The translations under genes and the position numbers were made by a program. 64,000 nt of DNA. Origin: Acanthosoma haemorrhoidale. Taxonomy: Eukaryota; Arthropoda; Insecta; Hemiptera; Acanthosomatidae. The notes beneath the pieces were generated by a model. That model was not told the origin of the DNA and ran no database searches. It saw only the letters and a list, made by a program, of their open reading frames with translations. Location of the stretch: NCBI GenBank assembly GCA_930367205.1, contig OV884009.1, positions 36,279,841-36,343,840 on the forward strand, written 5' to 3'. This document shows, piece by piece, positions 10,730 through 22,744 of this stretch. Within the stretch, counting starts at the first letter, position 1; the number at the start of each line of letters is the position of its first letter.

Positions 10730-12005
10730 CATTGGTTGATGATGGGAATTCTTTCCCCAAACCATAAATATTTTGTTGTATTATTATGATATAGCCATAC
10801 AAGAGAACATGAAAAGCATTACCAAATTATGTACAAAAAGTAACTCCATGAATTTTATAAGGGAAAAAAACACGTAAATAATATATTTTATCTATCTTTC
10901 GCTTTATTCGAAACAATCAAGTCTATGTCTATGTTTTAAAATTTTTGTAAATTTATAAAAAAAAAATAGATACAAAGCTATTTGTTATTCGTGAAAGAAG
11001 AATTTTATTATTTATAAATTTGACTCCAGTCAATATACAAACAGAAGTTTAACATTTATATTTAGACATTGTTTTCTTTGAGTTTCTCTTGTTTTATTTT
11101 TTTCATCCTGAAATATTATTTGTAAAAATTAATAATTAATACCAAAATAAAAACTTGTTAACTTATCATAGGAATTCTCCAAAAAAAATAATGGTGTACC
11201 TACTGAGTTTGCCATATTCAATGTAATAATAAATCTTACGTAAGAATTTTTAACCCCGCTCTCCACCTATGGTCAGAAAAAAAATAAGTAAATCGGAACC
11301 CACCACCCAAAGTAGTGCTTACGACGTAGTTGAACCGGACCTTAGGCAATTCATCGAGTAGACCTGAATACGATTATTGCTATGGAAGTATCTTTCGCCT
11401 GTCTGAGCCTGTGCGTGCTCAGGAATGGTCAGATTAAAGAAGATAATGGTCGGAAAATGGAGAAAATCAATCTGGATTTTCCCATCATTAACTAAAATTG
11501 TGCTGATTATCTTTTGGTTAAAATACAATAACGGTAAGTATTAAAATAAAAATAAACATGTGAGTGGATATATATCTCAGGAATAAATGTTAGGTATTGA
11601 TCAAATTCATTTATGCACTTTTGACATGCCATGTATATCTGCATCAGGTTTTGATATAATGTGAATAGACAGGCATATTAAAATGGCTGTAAAAATCATT
11701 ATTTTGACAACTATTGTCTTATAACGGTCATTGTACGGGTGCTAGTTTGAGGAGTAATTTTACTATATGAAACGATACAACAATAAAAAAGGTTATTACA
11801 TGTTAATTAATTCACTTAGCTTAATATTTGAGGATCTAGTGTAATCTTCTATCTGTGATAATCATCGGAGGAGTCTTGGGAGCATCAAGATGATAAGACG
11901 CTTCTGATGTCTGAAATCCATGTTATGATAAACACTGAACTCTAACGTAAAGAGAGAACGCATATGTCGATGGATGGTGACTTACTTCACATAATAGATA
12001 AATTT
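10730..12005. other. AT-rich DNA, no gene recognised
   Basis: Nothing identifiable except a mixed-composition patch at 11280-11530 with an open minus-strand frame of 69 codons, which I could not assign and which may be an old transposon piece. Confidence 0.45.
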
Positions 12006-12009
12006 ACTT

Positions 12010-12130
12010 TGAATCTAAAATATCATTACAAGGCTACAGGAAATACAGAATAATTTGTAAATGGATTCTCTTGAGGATCTATAATTGTATATAATTGTCT
12101 GTAAGTTTAAAGGGGCTATGAAAAAAAAAA
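12010..12130 (+). mobile_element. Non-LTR family B, 3' end with poly-A (copy 1)
   Basis: It carries the family B 3' end (TTTGTAAATGGATTC, GAGGATCTATAAT, AAAGGGGCTATG) and ends in ten A at 12121-12130. Another copy of the same family begins at the very next base. Confidence 0.7.
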
Positions 12131-12450
12131 GCCCTGCTGTACGGTGCCCCGCTATTTACCCACTTGACTGACAATACAGCTAAATGTCTCCAACATTTCC
12201 AGAATGGGATCATGCAAAAAGTGGTCCGACATACCTCTTTCGGGAGGTTGAAGAACGCTGATCTGCACCCGTTGCTTGGTGTGCCGTCGGTGGGTGAGTT
12301 CATCCGCCGGAGACACATTAAGTTTTTTGACTCGTTGCAGCACCTGACAAACCCAGTGTTTAACACTATGACCCCTGTCGGGGCGTCACTATGGGAGTGC
12401 CTGATCACTCTAGCCCTGGTGAGAAGTGCGGATTGTTGTAATTTATAACA
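12131..12450 (+). pseudogene. Reverse transcriptase C-terminal fragment (non-LTR family B)
   Basis: The frame encodes a YGAPLF-like start, a LQHFQNGIMQKV helix and a VGEFIRRRHIKFFDSL motif, followed by NPVFN. These are characteristic of the thumb and C-terminal region of Jockey-superfamily RTs. It is truncated at the left by retrotransposition and is probably an inactive passenger. Confidence 0.65.
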
Positions 12451-13585
12451 TGGACCATGTTCCATGTAGGCGTTAATATCTGACTCCATTTATTGATAGG
12501 GATGTGTCCCGACAATACACTGTGTTCAGGAGAGAGGTTCAGAGGTTCATAAAGAATAAGACCAGTTTTCAGAGTTCGGGTGGGAGATCGGCAGCGTAAT
12601 AGCTACAAGTCGTCAGAGGGTCTGCTAGGCTGTGAGACAGGAATGGCGCAGAGGTGTGGCAGAGAGAGAGTAGACTAGTAGAAGACTGAGTGGGCTTACT
12701 CCCTGGGCCCCGGGGCCCTGGCGTATCGCGACGAGTGATAATGGCTGTCTAGATGAGGAGCCTGGGAAAGAGTGAGCCTACCAGGGCCAAGCGGCCCTGG
12801 CGTAAAGCGACAAGTAGTGCGGCTGAGGAGACTAGGAAAAAGAGTGGCTTTACAGGGCGAAATTCCTTGATCTAAATACTATCTCCCCTTCCCTCCCGGA
12901 AGGCGGAGTGGCTGCAGGGGGTATGTTTTATGATGCCCAGGTGGCTAATCCCCCTTAAGTCTATGACTGTTGGCCGAAAAGGGTGTGTTTTATGATGTCA
13001 CACCTACCGAGATACGTGACCGCTCGTCCCCTAAAAGACGATTCTGGCATGATTTTATGACCGCCAGAGGTCTACCGTTGGTTTTATTAGGGACAGGTGG
13101 CTAGCCCTCTCAGGTTTTATTGCAGGACCCTTGATCCTCTGTTACTTGTTTCACGACTACCGACCTCTCTATGATTTATTACAAGAAGTTTACAAAGATT
13201 TGCATTTATATTATAATACATTACGCACCAGAGTATAGGGTAATTTACATATATAGTTAGCGCTCGCTACAATCCCACCACCCTTCCCGCATCGATGGGA
13301 ACAGACTGTCGGGAACAAAATAGGTTAAGAATTAGTACGTAAGTTGGTTTAAGGTTGATCAAAAAGGTGAGCCCCATCACCTTTATTAGTCAGTTTATTA
13401 CAGTCACGTATAATGTATATCATTTTACTTGTTTATTCATTATATAATTTTTATAAAATAACAAAACCTGTATATAATATAGCGATGCAACAGGAAATAC
13501 AAAAATAATTTGTAAATAGATTCGCCTGAGGATCTATAATCATCTGTAAATTTAAAGGGGCTATGAAAAAAAAAAAAAAAAAAAA
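12131..13585 (+). mobile_element. Non-LTR family B, 5'-truncated copy 2 with RT C-terminus and long 3' UTR
   Basis: The element starts inside the reverse-transcriptase C-terminal region (to about 12450), continues through a long GC-richer 3' UTR, passes the block AAAAAGGTGAGCCCCATCAC (13360-13380) and ends in 20 A at 13566-13585. It lies in the same orientation as copy 1 and touches its poly-A tail. No target-site duplication was identified. Confidence 0.7.
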
Positions 13586-13589
13586 TACA

Positions 13590-14560
13590 ATATATATGAT
13601 TGTTGCTAAACATTATTTAATAATTGTTTGAACTTATTTATGAAAGGTTGATGGTTAACAAGCAACTTAGTAATTAATAAAAAAAAAGTCCGTATAACAC
13701 GGTTATTAGTTTAGACGAATAAAAGGGAGAGGGGAGGAGATATTATCGTATTTATTATTCTCAATGCAACCCTTGAGATATTTTTTCACGCGGCCCTCAG
13801 ATTACCCTAGGTTTCTGATTGGTTAAATCAACTTCATTTCAGTGCCTTGGACGTGGTTACGGGTCGTGTCTTCAATAGATGAAAGCCAGTCCCTGCCTAC
13901 AGAATATTTTGTTTCACATCAAAGAGCTTTCAGATAATCATGTCACCATCGTCAGTAGTTATTACATAATAAGCGGCAGGTTTTCCTGTTCTAAGATATT
14001 CGCCATGAAAGGAAACCTAGGCTAAGTCTTATACATTTTGGAAATATTTATCTAACACTTCATTATCCATCATGATTGTTCCATTCCTGATGAAACATGA
14101 ATAAATTCATCACACTATTTTTGAACAGATTCAGCATATAGTTGCATATTAGCGCAACTACGCATATTAGCGAAGGTAGTTGCTCCAACCGAGTATATGA
14201 GCAAGCCCGTGATAGAACGCAAATTTCCATTATTAACGGCTTTACTGGCAGGAGTTCAAATGAAGTGTGAGATCCAATTGAAATGTGGGATGCCACATTG
14301 CCCACAACCAGGTACAATTGTAGACTAATTTAACTCACGATAATCGCATCAACTCGGTTGGCAGAGCTTCGCCATTTATCCGCTTAATGCCAGACATTAG
14401 CCCTCTAATTTTCAGACATCATTCACCAATAGGATACAATTTTGTCCAGCCTTCAGCTTAATAATACACATGTATGATTATCATGCCCATTTATTCATTA
14501 GAACCATAAATTAGTTCTTTATAAACCATTATATTTATATTTAATTACTCCTTTGAGTCA
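13590..14560. other. Unassigned DNA, partly non-repetitive in look
   Basis: Stretch 13840-14000 has even composition without repeats and could be conserved non-coding DNA. A short duplication GCATATTAGCG occurs at 14142 and 14160. No gene is seen. Confidence 0.4.
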
Positions 14561-14563
14561 TGG

Positions 14564-14882
14564 TTTATGTATTCTTGTGTTCATGAATCAAGCAGTTTGT
14601 TGTACTTCCCTAGCTTCATTATTCATATTAGGGTTATTCTGTATGAATATATGTATTACATATTTATTATGCTCATAGTCATTTGATAATTTTATGTATT
14701 CTTGTGTTCATGAATCAAGCAGTTTGTTGTACTTCCCTAGCTTCATTATTCATATTAGGGTTATTCTGTATGAATATATGTATTACATATTTATTATGCT
14801 CATAGTCATTTGATAATTTTATGTATTCTTGTGTTCATGAATCAAGCAGTTTGTTGTACTTCCCTAGCTTCATTATTCATAT
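14564..14882. repeat. 127-bp tandem repeat, 2.5 copies
   Basis: Units start at 14564, 14691 and 14818 with TTTATGTATTCTTGTGTTC. The first two are complete and appear identical; the third stops after 65 bp. Identity indicates recent duplication or an assembly artefact. Confidence 0.92.
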
Positions 14883-15239
14883 CCAGGTCATTTAGGGGGG
14901 GGGGAGGCAGGGAAATTCTGGAATGAAGTGAAGGGTCTAACGAGGGACTAGAGACCATTTGAGAGGCTCTGGAAGATGAAGTGGAGTGGTGAGTCTAGTC
15001 AAACTTAAAAGATAGCATTGAACCAGAAAAATTAACAGATGGCGTGTGCTGTTTCGGCCAATAGCCAAGCTCCTTGGTCATGTAAAACGGCCATCACATC
15101 CTCGTCAAATTCTTCAGATCTAATTCACCGTGGTTAGAAATTTTGAACAGGATTTTAAGAGGGCACGTAATAACAACTTCCGATCCAGATATAATTTCAA
15201 TGAGGGAAAAATATTTACACTCAAATCTTTCATTTATGT

Positions 15240-15506
15240 AGAAGGGCTATACTGATATTCAGGCTTTATTTTGTCACCATCTAGCATTGCACAGTCTCCC
15301 GAAAATTCCAGGTCATCAATTTATCCAAGAAGCTGTAAATTTCGTTTTAGAATTGTGCCTTGTGCCTGGATTTTATAGTTCCTCATTGCTTTTGTCAGGC
15401 CGTCCCCTTGTCTTACACCAGTCATAGTACTACAAACCCTCGAAAACTCTCCTATACTAATCGAATTATTAAAAATATTCATTATGTTCCATAGGCTGTT
15501 AAACAA
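15240..15506 (-). pseudogene. Non-LTR reverse transcriptase fragment with broken catalytic box
   Basis: The minus strand encodes the RT motif TGVRQGDGL (about 15400-15430) and, downstream, QLLG-stop-IDDLEFSGD (about 15270-15325), the position of the catalytic (F/Y)xDD box. The aromatic residue of that box has become a TAA stop. The segment between them is shorter than in intact RTs, so an internal deletion is likely. No flanking domains were found. Confidence 0.6.
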
Positions 15507-15509
15507 TCC

Positions 15510-17225
15510 TGACTAGTTTCGTTGGAGAGATTATCTCCGTCATGAACATACAAGCTTATTTGAAGTCTATCCAGATTTTATATTGATGAGTTAGTTATTT
15601 ACGTTTTATTTTTGTAAATGCGAGTTTTAGTGATCAGTATGACTCGACGAATAAAAGTATGTGATTTTAATAAAGAATACGGAGTTTTTTCAGTAGATCG
15701 AGTTTCCGGCCTGAACTAAGATATTTCTCAAAATTGTTCCTTTACTTTTTACGTCTTTGATTTTTTTTTATATCCTTAAGATTGTACTATTTAGCTAATA
15801 ATTCGTGTAAACAAAGAATCTTGATCTAATGAAGAAAATATGTTGAGACAACTAACCCTCCGATTAAATAGTTCCAAAACCAACTATTATTTTAGATAAA
15901 TATTTTCGTAAAATAAGTATGACAGTTGTGACGTAGAAAGTTTAGTATACATTTTCAATTAGAACATAGTAGCAGAAATTGTTTTTGTGTATTATTGGAA
16001 ATACTTGGGGCTGAGTTTACATGAGCTAAAGGCTGCGTTCCTGAGCTCCGTTAGTTATCCCATAGTGAAGGGGTAGGAAGTACCCCTTAGTGGAGGTGAA
16101 GGCTACTTCCTGGGGGTAGAGGGAGCAAAATCAATCCTCCAAGTCCTCGAAGTTAAGGGTGTAAGACCGCTAGCGTCACGGCCCACCACCTGTTGATTAT
16201 TCATCGTAGGGACACCGATCACCTTAATTCAATTTGATCAAACTTATATGATGACAAAGACTGATTATCGACGATAATAGTGGTTGAGAAACGGAAGCAA
16301 TTACACTGAAATTTTTAAATTATATCCCACAATAACTCGGAATAAGCTGATTAGTTTTTATGTATAAAGTGCGATCTAGTTTATAATCGATGTAGGACTG
16401 GTGATAAGATGACCGGTAATAATTAAAAAAAATTCTTTTAAATAAAAAAAAAATCTTTGATCAACTAATAATTTTTCATTTAATAACATTTTTTACATTG
16501 AGTAGTGCATCAATTTAATAGTCTTGATGTCAGGGTTAGTAACATACAGTTAATAATAATAATACAGTAACTAGAGCTTTAACCTTGCACTCCAGCTCAG
16601 GTAGTACAAGAAAATGGCTGGTCTCCATCAAACATATAACTGAGCACGGTATGTAACGGGGACCTATGTTATTGGAACAGACAGTGTGTACTGACCTAGT
16701 GGGGCAACTATACTACCTGTCCACCCAACATTTGCCCCGGTATCTAGTAGTCGTGGTTGGGCAGTACTCTTTTAGGTTGCCCTACTAAGGACAGACTATG
16801 AGAATTTTCTTCCGAGTATGTACCTCTTGTACCACCTATAGTGGTACGGTGTGCGGGTTTCCTTCTGTAGAGCTTAATCCAAGTATCTTTGCCCTCTACC
16901 GTTTCCCTTCTCCTCCAATCCTGCCCACTATGAAATGAAGCCAGTTATCCTTGGGTATACCATCCCTGTAGGTAACACAAAACGATGAAAATCTTACCGA
17001 ATGAGAGATAGGATTTTTAGTGAAGCCAGAAGGTGATTTATATTCATTAATAATAATAGCAAATCAGGGTCAATCGACCTCCTATTGAGAAATTACATTG
17101 GTCATTTATTATTGTAATGATAACTAATTATTGTCTTTATTAATATTTCACTTATAAAACTAGTGAAAGGTTGTATTTTGTAATTGTCTGCCAGTTAAAA
17201 AGTTCTCTGGTCTATTATTATCTTA
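15510..17225. other. Intergenic DNA with unassigned GC-richer blocks
   Basis: Blocks at 16000-16200 and 16575-16980 are richer in G and C than their surroundings and look like pieces of retroelement UTR, but no motif supports an assignment. Confidence 0.4.
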
Positions 17226-17227
17226 AT

Positions 17228-17260
17228 ATCTTCATTTAACAGATGAAATTAATAGTTAAT
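17228..17260. repeat. 33-bp direct repeat, left copy
   Basis: The sequence beginning ATCTTCATTTAACAGATG is exactly repeated at 17838-17870. Confidence 0.9.
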
Positions 17261-17837
17261 TCGTTAGAATACCGACAACTTAACTCTGTCAACTGCGTGT
17301 GGTATGGCCTTAGCCTCAATTAGACTTGAAAATCAGCTATAACTGTTATGTAATATAACAGTGATTCAGGACGTGAACAAAACAAACCAAATCGTTACAA
17401 TTAATAATTTATTGATCTACTAATACATTATGATGAAGAATCTTAAAATTTTACGATATGTCACAAAAATAATATATATGTTTAGTTTAAATTTCAATCA
17501 ATACAAACTCAGTTATCTAAATGTATCAAGTTAGGAAAAGTTGTATGCATAATTTAAAATGTTTAGTTATGCCAAAGTGTATATGATATACGTGCAGAAG
17601 TTAGAGACCTACAGCTATACCATGAAGTGACCACGTGATGTTTCTGCTTTACTCTTCCAAGATGAGGGAGTAAATACCATTTTGCAGCAGCTTGCGCCAG
17701 GACCCCACGGATGGGGGCGAACATTTGAAAATGAAAAAAGAGGCACCACCAGAATGGCAGAACGAGGCGAATATACTAGATTGAAAGTGGCAGCAATGGA
17801 CCACCCACAGCACCAACAAGCGGAGATAAGATGAAAA

Positions 17838-17870
17838 ATCTTCATTTAACAGATGAAATTAATAGTTAAT
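17838..17870. repeat. 33-bp direct repeat, right copy
   Basis: This is the exact partner of 17228-17260. Together they bracket 577 bp whose right third is much more GC-rich than the flanks. Confidence 0.9.
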
Positions 17871-18271
17871 CTTATGTCTTCTTTTTCTCTATGTAAATAT
17901 AATTTAATATCAAGTCCATGACTTCTTTTATATGAATAATTTAAAGCATGCATTAAAACGAATCTTCTTCATAACCTGGTCTTCAGTCGACAGTCAAATA
18001 GAGATAGCCCGAAAAAAGGTAGAGTAGTTATGATTTTCAGGTATTGCCTCTCTCGTAAAAAACCCAACATATTGACCCCCCCCCCTCCCACATTGTGCGT
18101 TTTCTTCTATCTTGAAAATCCCACTAAGAAAAAGCATTTTTTTTTTCAGTTTTTCCGCAGTAACTCATTTTCATTTTTGATTTTAGGCATTTTTTTAATT
18201 TTTAATGCCATTACTAATTTTAAAGAGCGTTGCATTTACTTTACAATGTTAGACAATTTGGAACAGCTACT

Positions 18272-18291
18272 GAGGCACGGGCCCGTGCCTC
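18272..18291. repeat. Perfect 20-bp palindrome
   Basis: GAGGCACGGGCCCGTGCCTC is self-complementary over all 20 bases, in an otherwise AT-rich context. Confidence 0.95.
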
Positions 18292-18576
18292 GTTGTAAAT
18301 ATGTAAAATAACGCCAAAAGTCAGATATGTAAGTGGTCTCGTCAAAATAATATTTTTTTTATTTAGTGCAAAATTCATAATAACCAATCTTTCAGAGGAT
18401 TAAATTTCCTGCAAAATTCATAAGATCCTATAATTTCCATTGTCACTTTTCCCAGAGGAACTAAGTCCACATTTTACTCTGATTTAACCCCATTGCCAAG
18501 TGACACAGAAATAGGAAAAAGCCAAGTAGATGAAGGCTACGCACTGAGTTTACTATAATCGGAGTGATTTCTGTCG

Positions 18577-19262
18577 ATGGTTAACCCACTGAAGAAAATA
18601 AAAGAAGCACAAAACCCACTGAAAGAGCTCGCCGATCCGGGCTACAATCTTGTACAGACGTTCTCTTTGATGGTACAATGTTTCAAAAGGATAAATTTTT
18701 ATGGAATGAAAAAAGAAACTCACACTTCCTCTGATAGCTTCAGAAAGAATTTCAGCAAGCACAAATGGTCTACCAAGCATGCAACAGATAATGCAGATGT
18801 GTTCGTTGTCTTCCGCGCACGATTCTGTTGTCATTAAAGAAGACATTCATCTTTTAGTTTTGGTGACGGCTTTAGCACCAGACAATGTGTTCTATTGCAA
18901 ATCTGGACGGGGTAACATGGGAGATGCATTATAATACTCATCTTTCTAATATATAGATAATGTAGGAAAATTAAGTTTTGTACCGCGCTTGATAGTGATA
19001 CTTCCCACAGTAGAATTGTTGCCATTTTCAAGTATCCAGCTGCGGGAAAAGATCGCGGAAGTCACTGTAGCTTTCCTCGTGGCCCTTTATAGAGGTGTCT
19101 TGAACACATCTATAGATAGTTGCGGTATCTTCACTTTGCTTAAGCTGCTACAAACCCCATATTCAATTTCGCACGTATACCTTTAGCAAGGGATGCAGTT
19201 CAAAAACATGCATGCAGAACTAATCTGCAAATTCAAACGTGGATGGGGTGTACAAAAGACGC
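18577..19262 (+). pseudogene. Remnant of a transposon-associated PIN-like nuclease ORF
   Basis: Plus-strand frames, with shifts, encode GYNLVQTFSLMVQ, then an Asp-containing stretch ending VVIKEDIHLLVLVTAL, then NVFYCKSGRG. They continue after a gap with SIDSYRYLHFAK-like and QIQTWMG-like segments (19100-19245). I recognise this pattern from a common arthropod and cnidarian transposon-associated protein family with a PIN/XPG-like fold. In that family the DTDLLVLL motif is usual; here it reads EDIHLLVL. Stops and shifts make it a pseudogene. Confidence 0.4.
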
Positions 19263-19284
19263 CCTCAATTGAAGCTTGAAGAGG

Positions 19285-19572
19285 GATATTGGTGGCACTC
19301 CTGTGCCTCCTGAGCGTCTGTGGCTCTCGCGCTCTTGGTCAGCCTCCGCTGGCTCTTATCCAGTGATGCAGCTGACGAAGGAGCGTGGGGGACTTCCCAA
19401 GACTCCGCTTCTTCCTTCGCACGCGAGGGAGGTGACAACCATGTGGACTTGGGGGCTGTTTGTAAATACAGCATGAATGAGCGAGTGAATGAAAATTGGT
19501 ATGAATGAGATCATTTATCACAATTACTTATTGCCCGATGAGGCAGATTGTAATTTTATCATAATAAAGTTT
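19285..19572 (+). mobile_element. Jockey-like 3' fragment (J3)
   Basis: This copy is on the plus strand: it starts in the CTGAGCGTCTGTGGCTCTC block and ends with GGCAGATTGTAATTTTATC and ATAATAAAG at 19571. It contains no more than the ORF2 tail and 3' UTR. It abuts the PIN-like remnant. Confidence 0.85.
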
Positions 19573-19574
19573 TT

Positions 19575-20760
19575 GTTGAAGTATAACTCCAGTGCCAATG
19601 AATAAAGAACCAGCTCCACTGGCATTGCTATACATGATTTCACGAGAGGGGCATTACATACAACATACCTGAAAAGCAAACTTACTCCACCTTTTGCGAT
19701 TCCAAAATAGCTCTACTTACTAAAACTGTACACTTACCAGTTGTCATCAATATACAGGCCACTTACCAGTCCTCTAACCTTTTCAGATTTTTTGTTTTTA
19801 TACTGTGGAGTTTAATTAAACACTGGTATACTTCCACGGTAGGAATCCATATCATGATTATGTAATATCAACATAACAGTTCCGAACATCTTGCAAAGGG
19901 TCCAAAACCTGAATATTTCCGAGTGGCTAACATTGGGCTTCTTATCAGCCATAAAACTCAATATCAGTGAGTTTTCTATCCTTGGTGAAACTAGAATATC
20001 CCCAACATTTTAGTTGGCTAATTTCAATATTTTTTTTTGGTAAACTATGTTTCTCTTTTTCAGAATGTAGACAATCAATTTTATTAAATTATTTTTGTAA
20101 TGTACACAGAAAACATCAACATGCAATGTATACTTGCTTTTAGCAGATCCTGTTGCTGTGGAAACTTTATAAGATCTTACTTCACTTTATAGTAAATATT
20201 GCAGACCACAATCTCTCGGTCAACATATGACGTGGAGAAAGTTATTAAAATTTTTTCAAACTTAAACATCATTTACTAATTAGCATTTCAACTTCGAGTT
20301 ACTAAGTGATCTGCTCTTTACTTAAGTACTGTCACGGTCATCCGAAACTTAGTAAATGAAGTTTGTAGAAACTTACCAAAAGCACCGCAAGCTTTAACTT
20401 CACTTACTAATACTAATAAGTACGTATTACGAAGTGCTGAGCCTGATCATTTTTAAACTCATTTTCTAAGTGATGTGCGTGTTAGTATACCCATTTCCTT
20501 ACATAAGTGTATTTATTTCACTATTTGTTATATGAAATCTATCCTGTATGGAGTAGATTTACTTTACTTTAGTGAAATAAAATAATGGGATGCCAATCTA
20601 GCACTAGTATGACATCTTGAATTTTACTATCCGTCATGCTCAAGGTATTTTTATTAGATAATAACAAAATTCATTTACCATATCAAGTTTACAATAATAG
20701 ACCTCACTATCGTTCGACCAAGAAAGTTAGTACCTATAAAATTTATTAAACAACAGTCAT
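19575..20760. other. Intergenic DNA, no gene recognised
   Basis: No motif, repeat family or long reading frame was identified in this AT-rich interval. Confidence 0.5.
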
Positions 20761-20764
20761 TATT

Positions 20765-22740
20765 GCAATAAAATTACAATCTGCCTTTTATTGGGCAATA
20801 AGTAACTGTGATGAAGATTCTCATACATACCATATTTACGATTTTTCAATTACAAACAGCTCAGAGACCTCCAAAATCCACATCGTTGTCACCACCCTCG
20901 CACGAGAAATAGGAAGCGGAGTCTTGGGAAGTCTCCTATGCTTCTCCATTAACCGCTTCACCGGATACGAGCCAGTGGAGGCTGACCAATTGCGCGAGAG
21001 CCACAGACGCTCAGAACATGATTGGAGAAACTGGACATTGCCAAACTCCCACTGTCACGTATTTATAGCAGGTTACGAGGTCCTTGCTGCTTTAGTCTCC
21101 GAGGTGGATTATAGGAATGTGTGGTGCAGTGTAATAGACTGTGCTTGGGGATTAGGGTGGTTGGATAGGTTTCGATGAAATTTTATGAACTTGGAAGAGA
21201 TGAGTTCAAGAATTAAGGGTATATTAAGATCGTTATGAAGGGTTTTGTTGCTGATGTAATGAGGGCGCACTTACCATTGTTCTCACGACTTTTGATTGAA
21301 AGGATTGGATGCGCTTGATGTTAAACTTTTTTGGTGTCCCTCATGACTCTATTCCATATGTCTAAATTGGCTTTAGTATAACTTTGTAATTTAGTATTTT
21401 ATTTTCTATTGAGAGATGGGATGTCCTGAAGTAGTCTGTACAGTTGTCCAAAACGTCTGTTTAGTTCTTGCCTTTACCTCCTGTGTGGGTTCCATGTCAC
21501 CCTTTTGTCGATATGAAAGCCTTAATACCGTACTGTCTCGGATACAGGAAGAGGGATGTAATTTAAAAAAATATAGTGGACAGGACTTGTGGAAGAGGGT
21601 AAAGGTAATGGGGACATTTTGTTATATTAACTTTGATCCACCGTTGTTTACACCCATACTCAATCTCATCAAAGTTTTTTTGAAGGTTATGGGAAGCTGT
21701 ATCGCGGTGCATAGTTTATAGAGGATGGTACACAGGACACTGCCCTGTGGAACTCTTGATTATATGGGAGAGTAGTTGGAATATACTAACTAACAGTGGA
21801 CCTTGAAAAAAGCGGTTTGAAACAAAGTGAAGGCCTTGTTGAGCAGTGGAATGTCGTAGACAGAAACCAAACTGATGAGTAGGAAAAAGGTTTTTGGATT
21901 CAACAAAGTTTTAATAAGAGTTTTTCAAATATTTTTGAGAGGATTGGGAGTTGGTTGATTGTAAAATGAGGTGCCATTGGGTGGTTTACCGCGTTCATCA
22001 AACAGAATTAAAGGAATCGGATTGGAAGGACGCTAAAGGCCGCTTTACCTATCTACAGTAATGATTGTTCGAGCGACTATCAGCAGGATGTCGGGTTCTT
22101 TGTCACACTGTTCTTGAGTGATGTTTGGATTGGATTAGGTCTTTGAGATGCTAAGGTAAACGATTTTCGTTGTGAATTTTAGATGATGCTAGGGTGACGA
22201 TGCCTCCTAAGTCGACCTCTGGATCAGAGTAGTGAGAGAATGCACTGCATCGTCTAGGTCATGGAATGTTTTCACGGACAATTATGATCTTGAGCCCCAA
22301 TGTTGGTGTGTTAAAGTCACCACCTACAAGGAAACGGTGTCCAATGGAGCCTAGAAAGGAGATGAATTGGGAATCGGAAATGAATTTATTAGGAGGAAAG
22401 TACACCGATACTAAGGTGAGGGGGAAAGTGAAGGTGATGATTAAACTGCTGTGGACTGAAGAAAGTCATGTGCTACCAAAGGAACTATGTGATGGGAATG
22501 TTCTCGACAATGGCAGCGGTACCTGCATGTGCTCTTCCATCTGGGTGATCAGTTCGCTAAGTCTGGTACTGTCGAACTATGCATGGTCGTTTACTCGTAA
22601 GTCTTATTTCATTCATGAGAGCTACGGCAATGTTCTCGTCGTGGAGTAGTGCTGTCAGTTCTTTTGATAAGGAATCGGAAAGACGCACGTATGGACGGAT
22701 TTGTCAGAGGTCGGATTCCTACAACAAGAAATTGCTTGAA
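20765..22740 (-). mobile_element. Longest Jockey-like copy (J4) with RT and endonuclease remnants
   Basis: Read on the minus strand, the right end (22740-22170) encodes AP-endonuclease remnants: a NIAVALMNEIRLTSKRP-like segment and a GGDFN motif near 22310. The reverse transcriptase follows with large deletions. At 21480-21230 come the LNRRFGQLYRLLRR / WTYGIELWGT / QSKVLRT regions typical of Jockey ORF2. The 3' UTR ends near 20765. Many stops and deletions occur. It serves as the reference for the other truncated copies here. Confidence 0.82.
22190..22700 (-). pseudogene. AP-like endonuclease domain remnant of J4
   Basis: Minus-strand frames contain an NETRL-like signature (as NEIRLTSKRP) near 22600 and GGDFN near 22310, both signature motifs of the endonuclease of non-LTR retrotransposons. 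The frame is interrupted repeatedly. Confidence 0.6.
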
Positions 22741-22744
22741 AAAT

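Noticed and set aside
18030..18311. 93-codon plus-strand frame
   Set aside because: It runs through C- and T-runs and is low complexity with no recognisable motif.
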